Part shown: one piece after another, positions 1 through 6,950 of the stretch
Position numbering within the stretch: the first letter of the stretch is position 1
Layout: the number at the start of each line of letters is the position of its first letter
Origin: DATJLQ01 sp035509415
GTDB lineage: Bacteria; Pseudomonadota; Alphaproteobacteria; JACZXZ01
Length of the DNA: 23,872 nt
NCBI GenBank assembly: GCA_035509415.1
Contig: DATJLQ010000101.1
Span: 1 to 23,872 of the forward strand
Direction of reading: 5' to 3'
Position numbers and translations under genes: made by a program
Notes under the pieces: model-generated
Database searches by the model: none
Seen by the model: the letters and a program-made list of their open reading frames with translations, nothing else
What the model was told of the DNA's origin: nothing

Positions 1-744
1 GCGGACGCGATCCGCATGGGCTCGGAGATTTTCCACGCGCTCAAGAAGAAATTGCAGGATGCCGGCCACAACACGAACGTGGGCGACGAGGGCGGCTTCG
101 CGCCCGCCTTGAAGAGCGCGGACGAGGCGCTCGGCTTCGTCATGAAGGCGATCGCGGCCGCGGGCTACAAGCCGGGGAGCGACGTGTTCCTCGCCCTCGA
201 TCCCGCGGCGACCGAGTTCTACGCCAAGGGCAAATACGCGATCGAGGGCAAGAAGCTCGATGCCGCGGCGCTGGTCAAATATTACCAGGCGCTGGTCAAG
301 CGCTATCCGATCGTCTCGATCGAGGACGGCATGGCCGAGGACGATTGGGACGGCTGGCAGGCGCTCACCGAAGCGCTCGGCGACGAGATCCAGCTCGTGG
401 GCGACGACGTGTTCGTGACCAACCCGAAGCGCCTCGCGACCGGCATCGAGAAGGGGGTCGCGAACGCGATCCTGATCAAGCTCAATCAGATCGGCACGCT
501 CACCGAGACCCTCGAGACGGTCGAGATGGCGCACAAGGCGGGCTATCGCGCGGTCATCTCGCACCGCTCGGGCGAGACCGAGGATACGACCATCGCCGAC
601 CTCGCGGTCGCGACCAATTGCGGACAGATCAAGACCGGCTCGCTCTCGCGCTCCGACCGGCTCGCGAAATACAATCAGCTCATCCGCATCGAGGAGGAGC
701 TCGGGCCCATGGCGCGCTTCGCGGGCCGAAGCGTCCTGCGTTAG
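1..744 (+). CDS. eno: Enolase, C-terminal part (5' end outside window)
   Basis: Enolase converts 2-phosphoglycerate to phosphoenolpyruvate in glycolysis, in the cytoplasm. The reading frame is open from base 1, so the gene enters from the left; about 247 residues are present and, from the usual family length of about 425, roughly 180 N-terminal residues are missing. Visible family motifs are GDEGGFAP (with the active-site Glu), LALDPAATEFY (metal-binding Asp), SIEDGMAEDDW (metal-binding Glu), GDDVFVTNP (metal-binding Asp), IKLNQIGTLTET (catalytic Lys) and SHRSGETEDTTIADLAV. The C-terminus is intact and ends at TAG. The next gene is ftsB, a common arrangement in alphaproteobacteria, although here a 330-nt gap separates them. 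Identification is secure. Confidence 0.98.
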   Translation, partial: ADAIRMGSEIFHALKKKLQDAGHNTNVGDEGGFAPALKSADEALGFVMKAIAAAGYKPGSDVFLALDPAATEFYAKGKYAIEGKKLDAAALVKYYQALVKRYPIVSIEDGMAEDDWDGWQALTEALGDEIQLVGDDVFVTNPKRLATGIEKGVANAILIKLNQIGTLTETLETVEMAHKAGYRAVISHRSGETEDTTIADLAVATNCGQIKTGSLSRSDRLAKYNQLIRIEEELGPMARFAGRSVLR

Positions 745-1074
745 AGCGCGGCGCAAACCCACGCGCATTCGCTCACCGTCATGGCCGGACTTGGTCCGGG
801 CATCCGCGAACGAAAAAGGCGTGGATGGCCGTGATGAACACGGCCGTGACGAAATCGGATCGCGTCCGCGACTCGCCGGAACCGGCGCGGCGACTCGACA
901 TAACGCAAGACGCGTCGTGAGCCCGCGCGTTGCACCCGGCTGAGTCATTTCCGCAACAGTTTCGTGGCCGCGGCGGCAAAAATGAGTCTCGCGCGCAACA
1001 CCGGACGCGAAATTCTGGCTCCCGAGTCGAAAAACTATTGACCCGTTGGAATCGCTCGTGATTCGCTCCGTGTC
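745..1074. other. Intergenic gap between eno and ftsB
   Basis: No credible coding region is seen in these 330 bases. The left part (777-851) holds a double-hairpin repeat described separately. The right end holds TTGACC at 1038-1043, which could be a -35 element for ftsB, but the matching -10 position (ATTCGC at 1061-1066) is poor. No U-rich intrinsic terminator follows eno. Confidence 0.6.
777..851. repeat. Double-hairpin palindromic intergenic repeat
   Basis: Two 32-nt arms (777-808 and 820-851) are inverted copies of each other, matching at 21 of 32 positions by eye and separated by 11 nt. Each arm also folds on itself. The first has CCGGAC (785-790) and GTCCGG (794-799) around a 3-nt loop. 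The second has GGCCGTG (827-833) and CACGGCC (839-845) around a 5-nt loop. It resembles the dispersed palindromic intergenic elements common in alphaproteobacterial genomes. It could also act as a transcript-end or mRNA-stability structure for eno. There is no T-run, so it is not a standard intrinsic terminator. Confidence 0.6.
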
Positions 1075-1404
1075 ATGGGTTTGACACGCGACATCGGGCG
1101 ACGCCTTCCGGGCATTTCGATCCAGCTCCTGCTGGCCTCGCTCACGGCCTATTTCTGCTACCACGCGTTCGAGGGCGATCGCGGCCTCAATGCCTGGTGG
1201 CGCCTGAACCACAAATACGAGATGGCCCAGTCGACGCTCGCCGTGCTCAAGGCCGAGCGGGCCGATCTCGACGCCCGCGTGGCGCTTTTGCGGCCCGATC
1301 ATCTCGATCCCGACATGCTCGAGGAGCGGGCGCGTATCCTGCTCAATTTCGGCCGCCCGGACGAGCGCGTGATCCTGCTGCCCAAGGGCGACGCGGCCAA
1401 CTGA
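1075..1404 (+). CDS. ftsB: FtsB/DivIC-type septum formation initiator
   Basis: A small cell-division protein of 109 residues, normally a bitopic inner-membrane partner of FtsL and FtsQ in the divisome. The sequence shows a short cytoplasmic N-terminus, one hydrophobic segment at about residues 14-33, and then a heptad-rich stretch (about 44-75) expected to form the periplasmic coiled coil. It ends with the family-typical segment LDPDMLEERARILLNFGRPDE. The ATG at 1075 is the only usable start, because an in-frame TGA lies at 1039-1041. No good Shine-Dalgarno is seen, so translation may be leaderless or weakly initiated. The position after eno and before pdhA matches alphaproteobacterial synteny, which supports the call despite low primary conservation in the family. 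Confidence 0.88.
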   Translation: MGLTRDIGRRLPGISIQLLLASLTAYFCYHAFEGDRGLNAWWRLNHKYEMAQSTLAVLKAERADLDARVALLRPDHLDPDMLEERARILLNFGRPDERVILLPKGDAAN

Positions 1405-1491
1405 TCCCCGATTTTCGCCGGCGTTTCGAGGCTGCTTGGAGCGCTATTTGCGGCCTCCGCCCAAGTGGTCCTACCGTCTGTTAACCGAAAT

Positions 1492-1526
1492 CGTGTTAAT
1501 TATCCCTTGTGCATTGCAATAACACG
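1492..1526. promoter_or_regulatory. Inverted repeat upstream of pdhA (possible operator or promoter region)
   Basis: CGTGTTA at 1492-1498 is mirrored by TAACACG at 1520-1526, with 21 nt between. Inside lies the perfect 8-nt palindrome ATTGCAAT (1513-1520). This is the most AT-rich part of the 261-nt gap between ftsB and pdhA. It lies about 140-175 nt before the pdhA start, a plausible place for the pdh promoter and a regulator site. No regulator can be named from the sequence. Confidence 0.35.
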
Positions 1527-1665
1527 GCTTTCGCGACCCGCCGCCGCTTGAAAACGTCACGCAGCCGCATTACGACTTAGACCGTCAGCGCGGCCCGGCT
1601 TGGGGCGTGCCGAGGCGGCCGGAGACGGCCGATCTCAATGGAGTCGGGGGGCGAGGGTTCACGCG

Positions 1666-2673
1666 ATGGCGACCGCCAAATCCGCGCGCGGCAAGGCGCG
1701 CAGCAGCTCGGACGAGGCCGAGCAGCTGGTCAAGTTCTACCGCAGCATGCTGCTCATCCGGCGCTTCGAGGAGAAGGCCGGCCAGATGTACGGCATGGGC
1801 CTCATCGGCGGCTTCTGCCATCTCTATATCGGCCAGGAAGCGGTGGTGGTGGGCATGCAGGCGGCGCTCGAGCCGGGCGACGCGGTGATCACGAGCTATC
1901 GCGACCACGGCCACATGCTCGCGACGGGCATGGACCCGAAGGGCGTGCTCGCCGAGCTCACCGGCCGGCGCGACGGCTATTCCAAGGGCAAGGGCGGCTC
2001 GATGCACATGTTCAGCCGCGAGAAGAATTTCTTCGGCGGCCACGGTATCGTGGGCGCCCAGGTGCCGATCGGAACCGGCCTCGCCTTCGCCTTCAAGTAC
2101 CGGGGCGAGGCCAAGGTCTGCCTCACCTATCTCGGCGACGGCGCCATCAACCAGGGCCAGGTCTACGAATCCTTCAACATGGCGTCGCTTTGGCATCTCC
2201 CGGTCATTTACGTGATCGAGAACAACAAGTACGGCATGGGCACCTCGATCGAGCGGGCGTCGGCGCGCACCGACCTCTATCACCGCGGCGTCGCCTACGG
2301 CATTCCCGGCGAGCAGGTCGACGGCATGGACGTGGTCGCGGTCAAGGCGGCGGCCGACAAGGCGGTGGGCGCCGTGCGCGCGGGCAAGGGACCGCAAATC
2401 CTCGAGATGATCACCTACCGCTATCGCGGCCATTCCATGTCCGATCCCGCGAAGTACCGCAGCCGCGAGGAGGTGCAGAAAATCCGCCAGGAGCGCGATC
2501 CCATCGACCATCTGCGCGCGCGTCTCGAGGCGGGCGCCATGATCGACGAGGACGGGCTCAAGGAGATCGACCGCGAGGTCAAGGATTTGATCACCGCCGC
2601 GGCGGATTTCGCCCAGAACAGCCCCGAGCCCGACCCGAGCGAGCTCTACACCGACGTTTTGGCCGAGGCCTGA
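1666..2673 (+). CDS. pdhA: Pyruvate dehydrogenase E1 component, alpha subunit
   Basis: Forms the alpha2beta2 E1 enzyme with PdhB, decarboxylating pyruvate with thiamine diphosphate and passing the acetyl group to lipoyl domains. The protein is 335 residues, normal for the family. The thiamine-diphosphate motif is visible as GDG at 157-159 followed by NN at 186-187. The segment YRYRGHSMSDPAKYRSREEV is the conserved loop that carries the regulatory serines in mitochondrial E1-alpha. The frame stays open upstream to a TTG at 1600, but the ATG at 1666 gives the usual N-terminal length and follows a purine-rich GGGGGGCGAGGG tract. The stop is 1 nt before the pdhB start, so the two are surely co-transcribed. 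Confidence 0.97.
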   Translation: MATAKSARGKARSSSDEAEQLVKFYRSMLLIRRFEEKAGQMYGMGLIGGFCHLYIGQEAVVVGMQAALEPGDAVITSYRDHGHMLATGMDPKGVLAELTGRRDGYSKGKGGSMHMFSREKNFFGGHGIVGAQVPIGTGLAFAFKYRGEAKVCLTYLGDGAINQGQVYESFNMASLWHLPVIYVIENNKYGMGTSIERASARTDLYHRGVAYGIPGEQVDGMDVVAVKAAADKAVGAVRAGKGPQILEMITYRYRGHSMSDPAKYRSREEVQKIRQERDPIDHLRARLEAGAMIDEDGLKEIDREVKDLITAAADFAQNSPEPDPSELYTDVLAEA

Positions 2674-2674
2674 G

Positions 2675-4075
2675 ATGCCGACCCAAGTCCTCATGCCCGC
2701 CCTCTCGCCCACCATGACCGAGGGCAAGATCGCGAAATGGCTCAAGAAGGAGGGCGACGCGGTCAAGCCCGGCGACATCCTCGCGGAAATCGAGACCGAC
2801 AAGGCGACCATGGAAGTGGAAGCGGTCGACCAGGGAACCCTCGGCAGCATCCTGGTCGCCGAAGGCACCGACGCGGTCGCGGTCAATACGCCCATCGCGG
2901 TCCTCCTCGGCGACGGCGAAAGCAAGAAGGACATCGCCGCGGCACCGCCGAAGCCCGCAGCCGCACCGGCACCCGCGGCGGCACCTGCCTCGGAGGCGAA
3001 AGCGCCCGAGGTGCCGAAGCCCGCGCCCGTCGCGGCGCCGGCACCCGCACCGGTCTCATCGTCGTCGCTTGCCGAGCCGGAATGGACCGGCCTCTCCAAG
3101 ACCATGACCGTGCGCGAGGCCTTGCGCGATGCCATGGCCGAGGAGATGCGGCGCGACGAGACCGTATTCCTGATGGGCGAGGAGGTCGCGCAATACCAGG
3201 GGGCCTACAAGGTGAGCCAGGGATTGCTCGAGGAATTCGGCGAGCGGCGCGTGATCGACACGCCGATCACCGAGCAGGGCTTCACCGGCTTGGGCGTGGG
3301 GGCGGCGATGAACGGGCTCCGGCCCATCGTCGAGTTCATGACCTTCAACTTCGCCATGCAGGCGATCGACCAGATCGTCAATTCCTCGGCCAAGACGCGC
3401 TACATGTCGGGCGGCCAGATGCATTGCCCGATCGTCTTCCGCGGGCCCAACGGGGCGGCGGCGCGCGTCGCCGCCCAGCATTCCCAGGATTACGCGAGCT
3501 GGTACGCCCACGTGCCGGGCTTGAAGGTGCTCGCGCCCTACACGGCGGCCGACCATAAGGGCCTGCTCAAATCGGCGATCCGCGATCCTAATCCGGTGAT
3601 CGTGCTCGAGAACGAGATTCTCTACGGCCACAGCTTCGAGGTGCCGGACCATGCCGACTGGCTCGTCCCCATCGGCAAGGCGCGTATCGCGCGCGCCGGC
3701 ACGGACGTGACCATCACCGCCTATTCGCTCATGGTCCAACGCGCGCTCGAGGCGGCGGATGCGCTCGCCAAGGAAGGCATCAGCGCCGAGGTGATCGATC
3801 TGCGCTCGATCCGCCCGCTCGACGTCGAGACCATCGTCGCCTCGGTCAAGAAGACCAACCGTCTGGTCTCGGTCGAGGAGGGCTGGCCCTTCGCCGGCAT
3901 CGGCGCCGAGCTCGCCGCGCAGATGATGGAGCAGGCGTTCGATTGGCTCGACGCGCCGGTCGCGCGCGTGACCGCGGTCGACGTGCCGCTGCCCTACGCG
4001 GCCAATCTCGAGCGCATGGCCCTGCCGCACGCCGAGACCGTGGTCGCGGCCGCGAAGAAGGTGCTCTACCGCTAG
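2675..4075 (+). CDS. pdhB: Pyruvate dehydrogenase E1 component, beta subunit with N-terminal lipoyl domain
   Basis: A 466-residue protein. Residues 1-80 are a biotinyl/lipoyl domain with the lipoylation site in ETDKATMEVE (Lys43). Residues about 81-138 are an Ala/Pro/Lys-rich flexible linker. Residues about 140-466 are the E1-beta transketolase fold, with VREALRDAMAEEM, FLMGEEVAQYQGAYKVSQGL, DTPITEQGFTGLGVGAA and the C-terminal transketolase domain from about residue 340. A lipoyl domain on E1-beta is a known peculiarity of alphaproteobacterial PDH (for example Zymomonas and Sinorhizobium); most other bacteria lack it. The lipoyl domain closely matches that of PdhC just downstream. The start ATG lies 1 nt after the pdhA stop. 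Confidence 0.97.
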   Translation: MPTQVLMPALSPTMTEGKIAKWLKKEGDAVKPGDILAEIETDKATMEVEAVDQGTLGSILVAEGTDAVAVNTPIAVLLGDGESKKDIAAAPPKPAAAPAPAAAPASEAKAPEVPKPAPVAAPAPAPVSSSSLAEPEWTGLSKTMTVREALRDAMAEEMRRDETVFLMGEEVAQYQGAYKVSQGLLEEFGERRVIDTPITEQGFTGLGVGAAMNGLRPIVEFMTFNFAMQAIDQIVNSSAKTRYMSGGQMHCPIVFRGPNGAAARVAAQHSQDYASWYAHVPGLKVLAPYTAADHKGLLKSAIRDPNPVIVLENEILYGHSFEVPDHADWLVPIGKARIARAGTDVTITAYSLMVQRALEAADALAKEGISAEVIDLRSIRPLDVETIVASVKKTNRLVSVEEGWPFAGIGAELAAQMMEQAFDWLDAPVARVTAVDVPLPYAANLERMALPHAETVVAAAKKVLYR

Positions 4076-4081
4076 GCTCGC

Positions 4082-4099
4082 GCGGCGCGCGCGCGCCGC
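4082..4099. repeat. 18-bp perfect GC-only palindrome between pdhB and pdhC
   Basis: Positions 4082-4099 read identically on both strands over 18 bases and consist only of G and C. The palindrome sits 7 nt after the pdhB stop codon and 2 nt before the pdhC ribosome binding site. In RNA it could form a short stable hairpin, or pair between molecules. A role in setting the PdhB:PdhC ratio is possible but is inference. In a genome this GC-rich such an alternating tract could also arise by chance. Confidence 0.5.
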
Positions 4100-4101
4100 T
4101 T

Positions 4102-4110
4102 GGAGACAGG
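4102..4110 (+). promoter_or_regulatory. Ribosome binding site that fixes the pdhC start
   Basis: GGAGACAGG lies 4 nt before the ATG at 4115, with its GGAG core 9 nt upstream. It supports that ATG over the in-frame TTG at 4100, which would overlap this site. Confidence 0.7.
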
Positions 4111-4114
4111 ATTC

Positions 4115-5482
4115 ATGCCGACCCAGATCCTCATGCCCGCGCTTTCGCCCACCATGACCGAGGGCAAGCTCGCCAAGTGGCTCAAGAAGGAAGGCGACGC
4201 GGTCAAGGCCGGCGACGTGCTCGCCGAGATCGAGACCGACAAGGCGACCATGGAGGTCGAGGCGATCGACGAGGGCAAGATCAAGCTCCTGGTGCCCGAG
4301 GGGACCGAGAACGTCGCGGTCAACACGCCGATCGCCGTGCTGCTCGGCGAGGGCGAGAGTGCGGCCTCGGTCAAGATGCCGCCGGCCGCAGCCAAGCCGG
4401 CGCCCGTGCCTCAGCAGGGAACCGCGACGCCGGCCGCGCCAGCTCCGGCGCCGAGCGCGGCGGCATCGAAGCCCGCACCCGTGCCGCAGCAGACGCCGCC
4501 GGTGACCGCGGCACCCGCGCTCGCACAAGCCGCGCAACCGGCGCCGAGCCCATTGCCCGCGAAGCCCAACGGCCAAGGCCGCATCTTCGCGAGCCCGCTC
4601 GCGCGTCGTCTTGCGCGCGAGGCGGGGATCGAGATATCGGCCCTCCGCGGCAGCGGTCCCCATGGGCGCATCGTCAGGGCGGATATCGAGGCGGCGCAAA
4701 AAGGCGGGGTCGCGCTCGCGGCCCCAGGAGCGCCGGCCGCGCGTCCTCCGGCACCGATCGTCGACGTGCCGGGCCAAGCCCCTTACGTCGAGGAGCCGAT
4801 CTCCTCGATGCGCAAGGTGATCGCCCAGCGCCTCACGGAATCGAAGCAGAAGCAGCCGCATTACTATCTCTCGATCGACTGCGAGATCGACGCGCTCTTG
4901 AAGGCGCGCGAGACGCTCAACGCCATGGCGCCCGAGACGGTCAAGGGGACGCCCGACTACAAGCTCTCGGTCAACGATTTCGTCATCAAGGCGCTCGCGG
5001 TCGCCCTCCGGCGCGTGCCCGCGGCCAACGCCTCTTGGCACGATACCGCGATCCGCCTTTATCAGCGCGCGGACATCTCGGTCGCGGTGGCGCTGCCGGC
5101 CGGGCTCATCACGCCCGTGATCCGCGGCGCCGACGCCAAGGGCCTGGCGCAGATCTCGAGCGAGATGAAGGAGCTCGCGGCGCGTGCGCGCGCGGGCAAG
5201 CTCAAGCCGCACGAATTCCAGGGCGGCACCTTCTCGCTCTCGAATCTCGGCATGTACGGCATCCGCGAATTCTCGGCCGTGATCAATCCGCCCGAGGGCG
5301 GCATTCTCGCGGTGGGCGCGGGCGAGCAACGCGCGGTCGTGAAGAACGGGGCGCTCGCGATCGCGACCGTCATGACCTGCACGCTCTCGGGCGATCACCG
5401 GGTGGTGGACGGTGCCGTCGGCGCCGAGCTGCTCGCGGTCTTCAGGAAGCTCATCGAGACGCCGGCCGCGATGCTGCTCTGA
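4115..5482 (+). CDS. pdhC: Dihydrolipoamide acetyltransferase (E2 of pyruvate dehydrogenase)
   Basis: Core of the pyruvate dehydrogenase complex; transfers the acetyl group from lipoamide to CoA. The protein is 455 residues. It has one lipoyl domain (1-80, Lys43 in ETDKATMEVE), an Ala/Pro/Gln-rich linker (about 83-155) and a peripheral subunit-binding domain (about 156-193, RIFASPLARRLAREAGIEIS then GSGPHGRIV). After a second short linker comes the acyltransferase domain, with the catalytic motif HRVVDG at 428-433 (His428, Asp432). Length and order are normal for alphaproteobacterial E2, which has one lipoyl domain where E. coli has three. The gene ends 3 nt from the stop codon of the convergent MFS gene, so no terminator fits between them. 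Confidence 0.97.
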   Translation: MPTQILMPALSPTMTEGKLAKWLKKEGDAVKAGDVLAEIETDKATMEVEAIDEGKIKLLVPEGTENVAVNTPIAVLLGEGESAASVKMPPAAAKPAPVPQQGTATPAAPAPAPSAAASKPAPVPQQTPPVTAAPALAQAAQPAPSPLPAKPNGQGRIFASPLARRLAREAGIEISALRGSGPHGRIVRADIEAAQKGGVALAAPGAPAARPPAPIVDVPGQAPYVEEPISSMRKVIAQRLTESKQKQPHYYLSIDCEIDALLKARETLNAMAPETVKGTPDYKLSVNDFVIKALAVALRRVPAANASWHDTAIRLYQRADISVAVALPAGLITPVIRGADAKGLAQISSEMKELAARARAGKLKPHEFQGGTFSLSNLGMYGIREFSAVINPPEGGILAVGAGEQRAVVKNGALAIATVMTCTLSGDHRVVDGAVGAELLAVFRKLIETPAAMLL

Positions 5483-5485
5483 GCG

Positions 5486-6784
5486 CTAGGGAAGACGCAG
5501 CCGGCGCCGGATCAGGAGCAGGGTTCCGAGGCTCACCAGCGCGGTGAACATCAGATAGTAGCTCGGCGCGAGCTTGCTGCCGGTGGCGCCGATGAGCCAG
5601 GTGACGACGAAGGGAGCGAAGCCGCCGAAGATGGGCACGCCCACATTGTAGCTCAAGGCGACCCCTGTCACGCGCGTCTCGGTCGGGAAAATCTCGGTCA
5701 TGAGCGCAGGCAGTGCGCCGCTATAGGCCGTCTTCAGGAGCCCCATCCAGCCCACCATGACGATCAAGAGGGCCACCGACACATGGCTCGTGAGCATGAC
5801 GAAGAGCGGATACATCGAGACCAGGAACAGGATCGTGGTCGCGAGCATGATGCGCGTGCGGCCGACTTTGTCGGACCAATGGCCGACGATGGGCGCGCCT
5901 ACGGTCAGGATGAGCCCGGAGACGATGGTCGCGGTGAAGCCGATGGACGCGGGAAGATGCAATTGCCTGATCGCGTAGGTCGGCATGTAGAGGATCAGGT
6001 ATTGGGCACTGGTCGAAAGCACCACGGTGCCGAGGGCGAGGAAGAACCGGTCGGTTTGGCGCGCGAGCACGTCCTTGACCGGCGCTTGCGATTTCTTCGA
6101 CGTGCGGAATTCCGGCGTCTCCTCGAGATGGCGCCTGATGTAGAAGCCGACCGGCCCGACCAGGAGCCCGAAGACGAACGGCACGCGCCAGCCCCAGGCG
6201 AGAAGCTGGTCCGGGGTCAGGGCCGTGGTGAGAATCACGCCGAAGATCGAGGGCAGGAGATTGCCGAGCCCCTGGCCCGACCATTGCCAGCTCGCGAGAT
6301 AGCCTTTGCGCTCGGGCCGGTGCTCGGCGAGATAGGTCGTCGCACTGCCGAACTCGCCCGCGACCGCGAAGCCCTGGATCAGGCGCGCGATCAGCACGCC
6401 GATCGGGGCCGCGACGCCGATCGTCCCATAGGTCGGCATGACCGCCATGAGGAAGGTCCCGACCATCATGAGGAGGATCGACACCAGCATCGACGCCTTG
6501 CGTCCCGCGCGGTCGGCGTAGGCGCCGAGCACGATGGCGCCGAGCGGCCGGATCAGATAGGAAACGCCGAAGGTGCCGAGGGCAAGAAGCAGCGAGACGG
6601 TCGGGTCCTTGGTCGGGAAGAACAGCTTCGAGATCGCCACCGCGAAGTAGCCGTAGGCCAGGATGTCGAACCATTCCAACGCATTGCCGAGCGACGCGGC
6701 GAAGATCAGCGTATAGGAGACGGGCCGCGGCCCGGTGGGCGCCGCGGCGGCGGCAGTCGCGGAAGAGGCGCTGGGGGTGGTCAT
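5486..6784 (-). CDS. MFS transporter, metabolite:H+ symporter (MHS) type
   Basis: A 432-residue inner-membrane protein with about 12 hydrophobic segments. After an Ala/Thr/Ser-rich N-terminus it shows ASLGNALEWFDILAYGYFAV, the typical first helix of the MHS group (KgtP, ProP, citrate and tricarballylate carriers). The loop 2-3 signature GAYADRAGRK and its echo GHWSDKVGRT between helices 8 and 9 are both intact, as is the segment RLIQGFAVAGEFG. Members move organic acids or compatible solutes with protons; the substrate cannot be read from the sequence. It runs against the pdh genes and separates pdhC from lpd. Its 3' end is 3 nt from pdhC, and its start faces lpd across 166 nt, so the two genes have divergent promoters. 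A link to pyruvate or organic-acid uptake is only suggested by position. Confidence 0.93.
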   Translation of the reverse strand: MTTPSASSATAAAAAPTGPRPVSYTLIFAASLGNALEWFDILAYGYFAVAISKLFFPTKDPTVSLLLALGTFGVSYLIRPLGAIVLGAYADRAGRKASMLVSILLMMVGTFLMAVMPTYGTIGVAAPIGVLIARLIQGFAVAGEFGSATTYLAEHRPERKGYLASWQWSGQGLGNLLPSIFGVILTTALTPDQLLAWGWRVPFVFGLLVGPVGFYIRRHLEETPEFRTSKKSQAPVKDVLARQTDRFFLALGTVVLSTSAQYLILYMPTYAIRQLHLPASIGFTATIVSGLILTVGAPIVGHWSDKVGRTRIMLATTILFLVSMYPLFVMLTSHVSVALLIVMVGWMGLLKTAYSGALPALMTEIFPTETRVTGVALSYNVGVPIFGGFAPFVVTWLIGATGSKLAPSYYLMFTALVSLGTLLLIRRRLRLP

Positions 6785-6950
6785 GCTGGAATATCCGCCA
6801 TAAGGTTGGCCCGAGCCGGGGTGTCTGACAAAAGTCTAGCCTGGGCCCGCCAAGACGCAAACCGAATCCGCGGGCGGGCCTCGGGGTTCAAAGGATCGAT
6901 CGACAATTTCGGCGCCCGGCTCGGGGCGCTCGGGCTGAAGCGAGGAGCGC

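Noticed and set aside
199..231. Pro in place of the more common Cys in the enolase LALDPAATEFY segment
   Set aside because: The metal-binding Asp and following Glu are retained, and the residue is variable among bacterial enolases.
1481..1499. Two TTAA sites as a possible CtrA box
   Set aside because: The spacing is 11 nt, but the CtrA consensus needs 7.
1600..1665. Longer PdhA start at TTG 1600
   Set aside because: The extra 22 residues do not fit the family N-terminus; the ATG at 1666 gives the usual length.
3056..5398. Very long minus-strand open frame (780 codons) opposite pdhB-pdhC, and similar ones at 1585-3135, 6888-8480, 13979-15157 and 16626-18299
   Set aside because: They mirror highly conserved plus-strand genes and have the Arg/Ala/His/Asp-rich composition expected from the complement of GC-rich codons. 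No protein motifs are seen.
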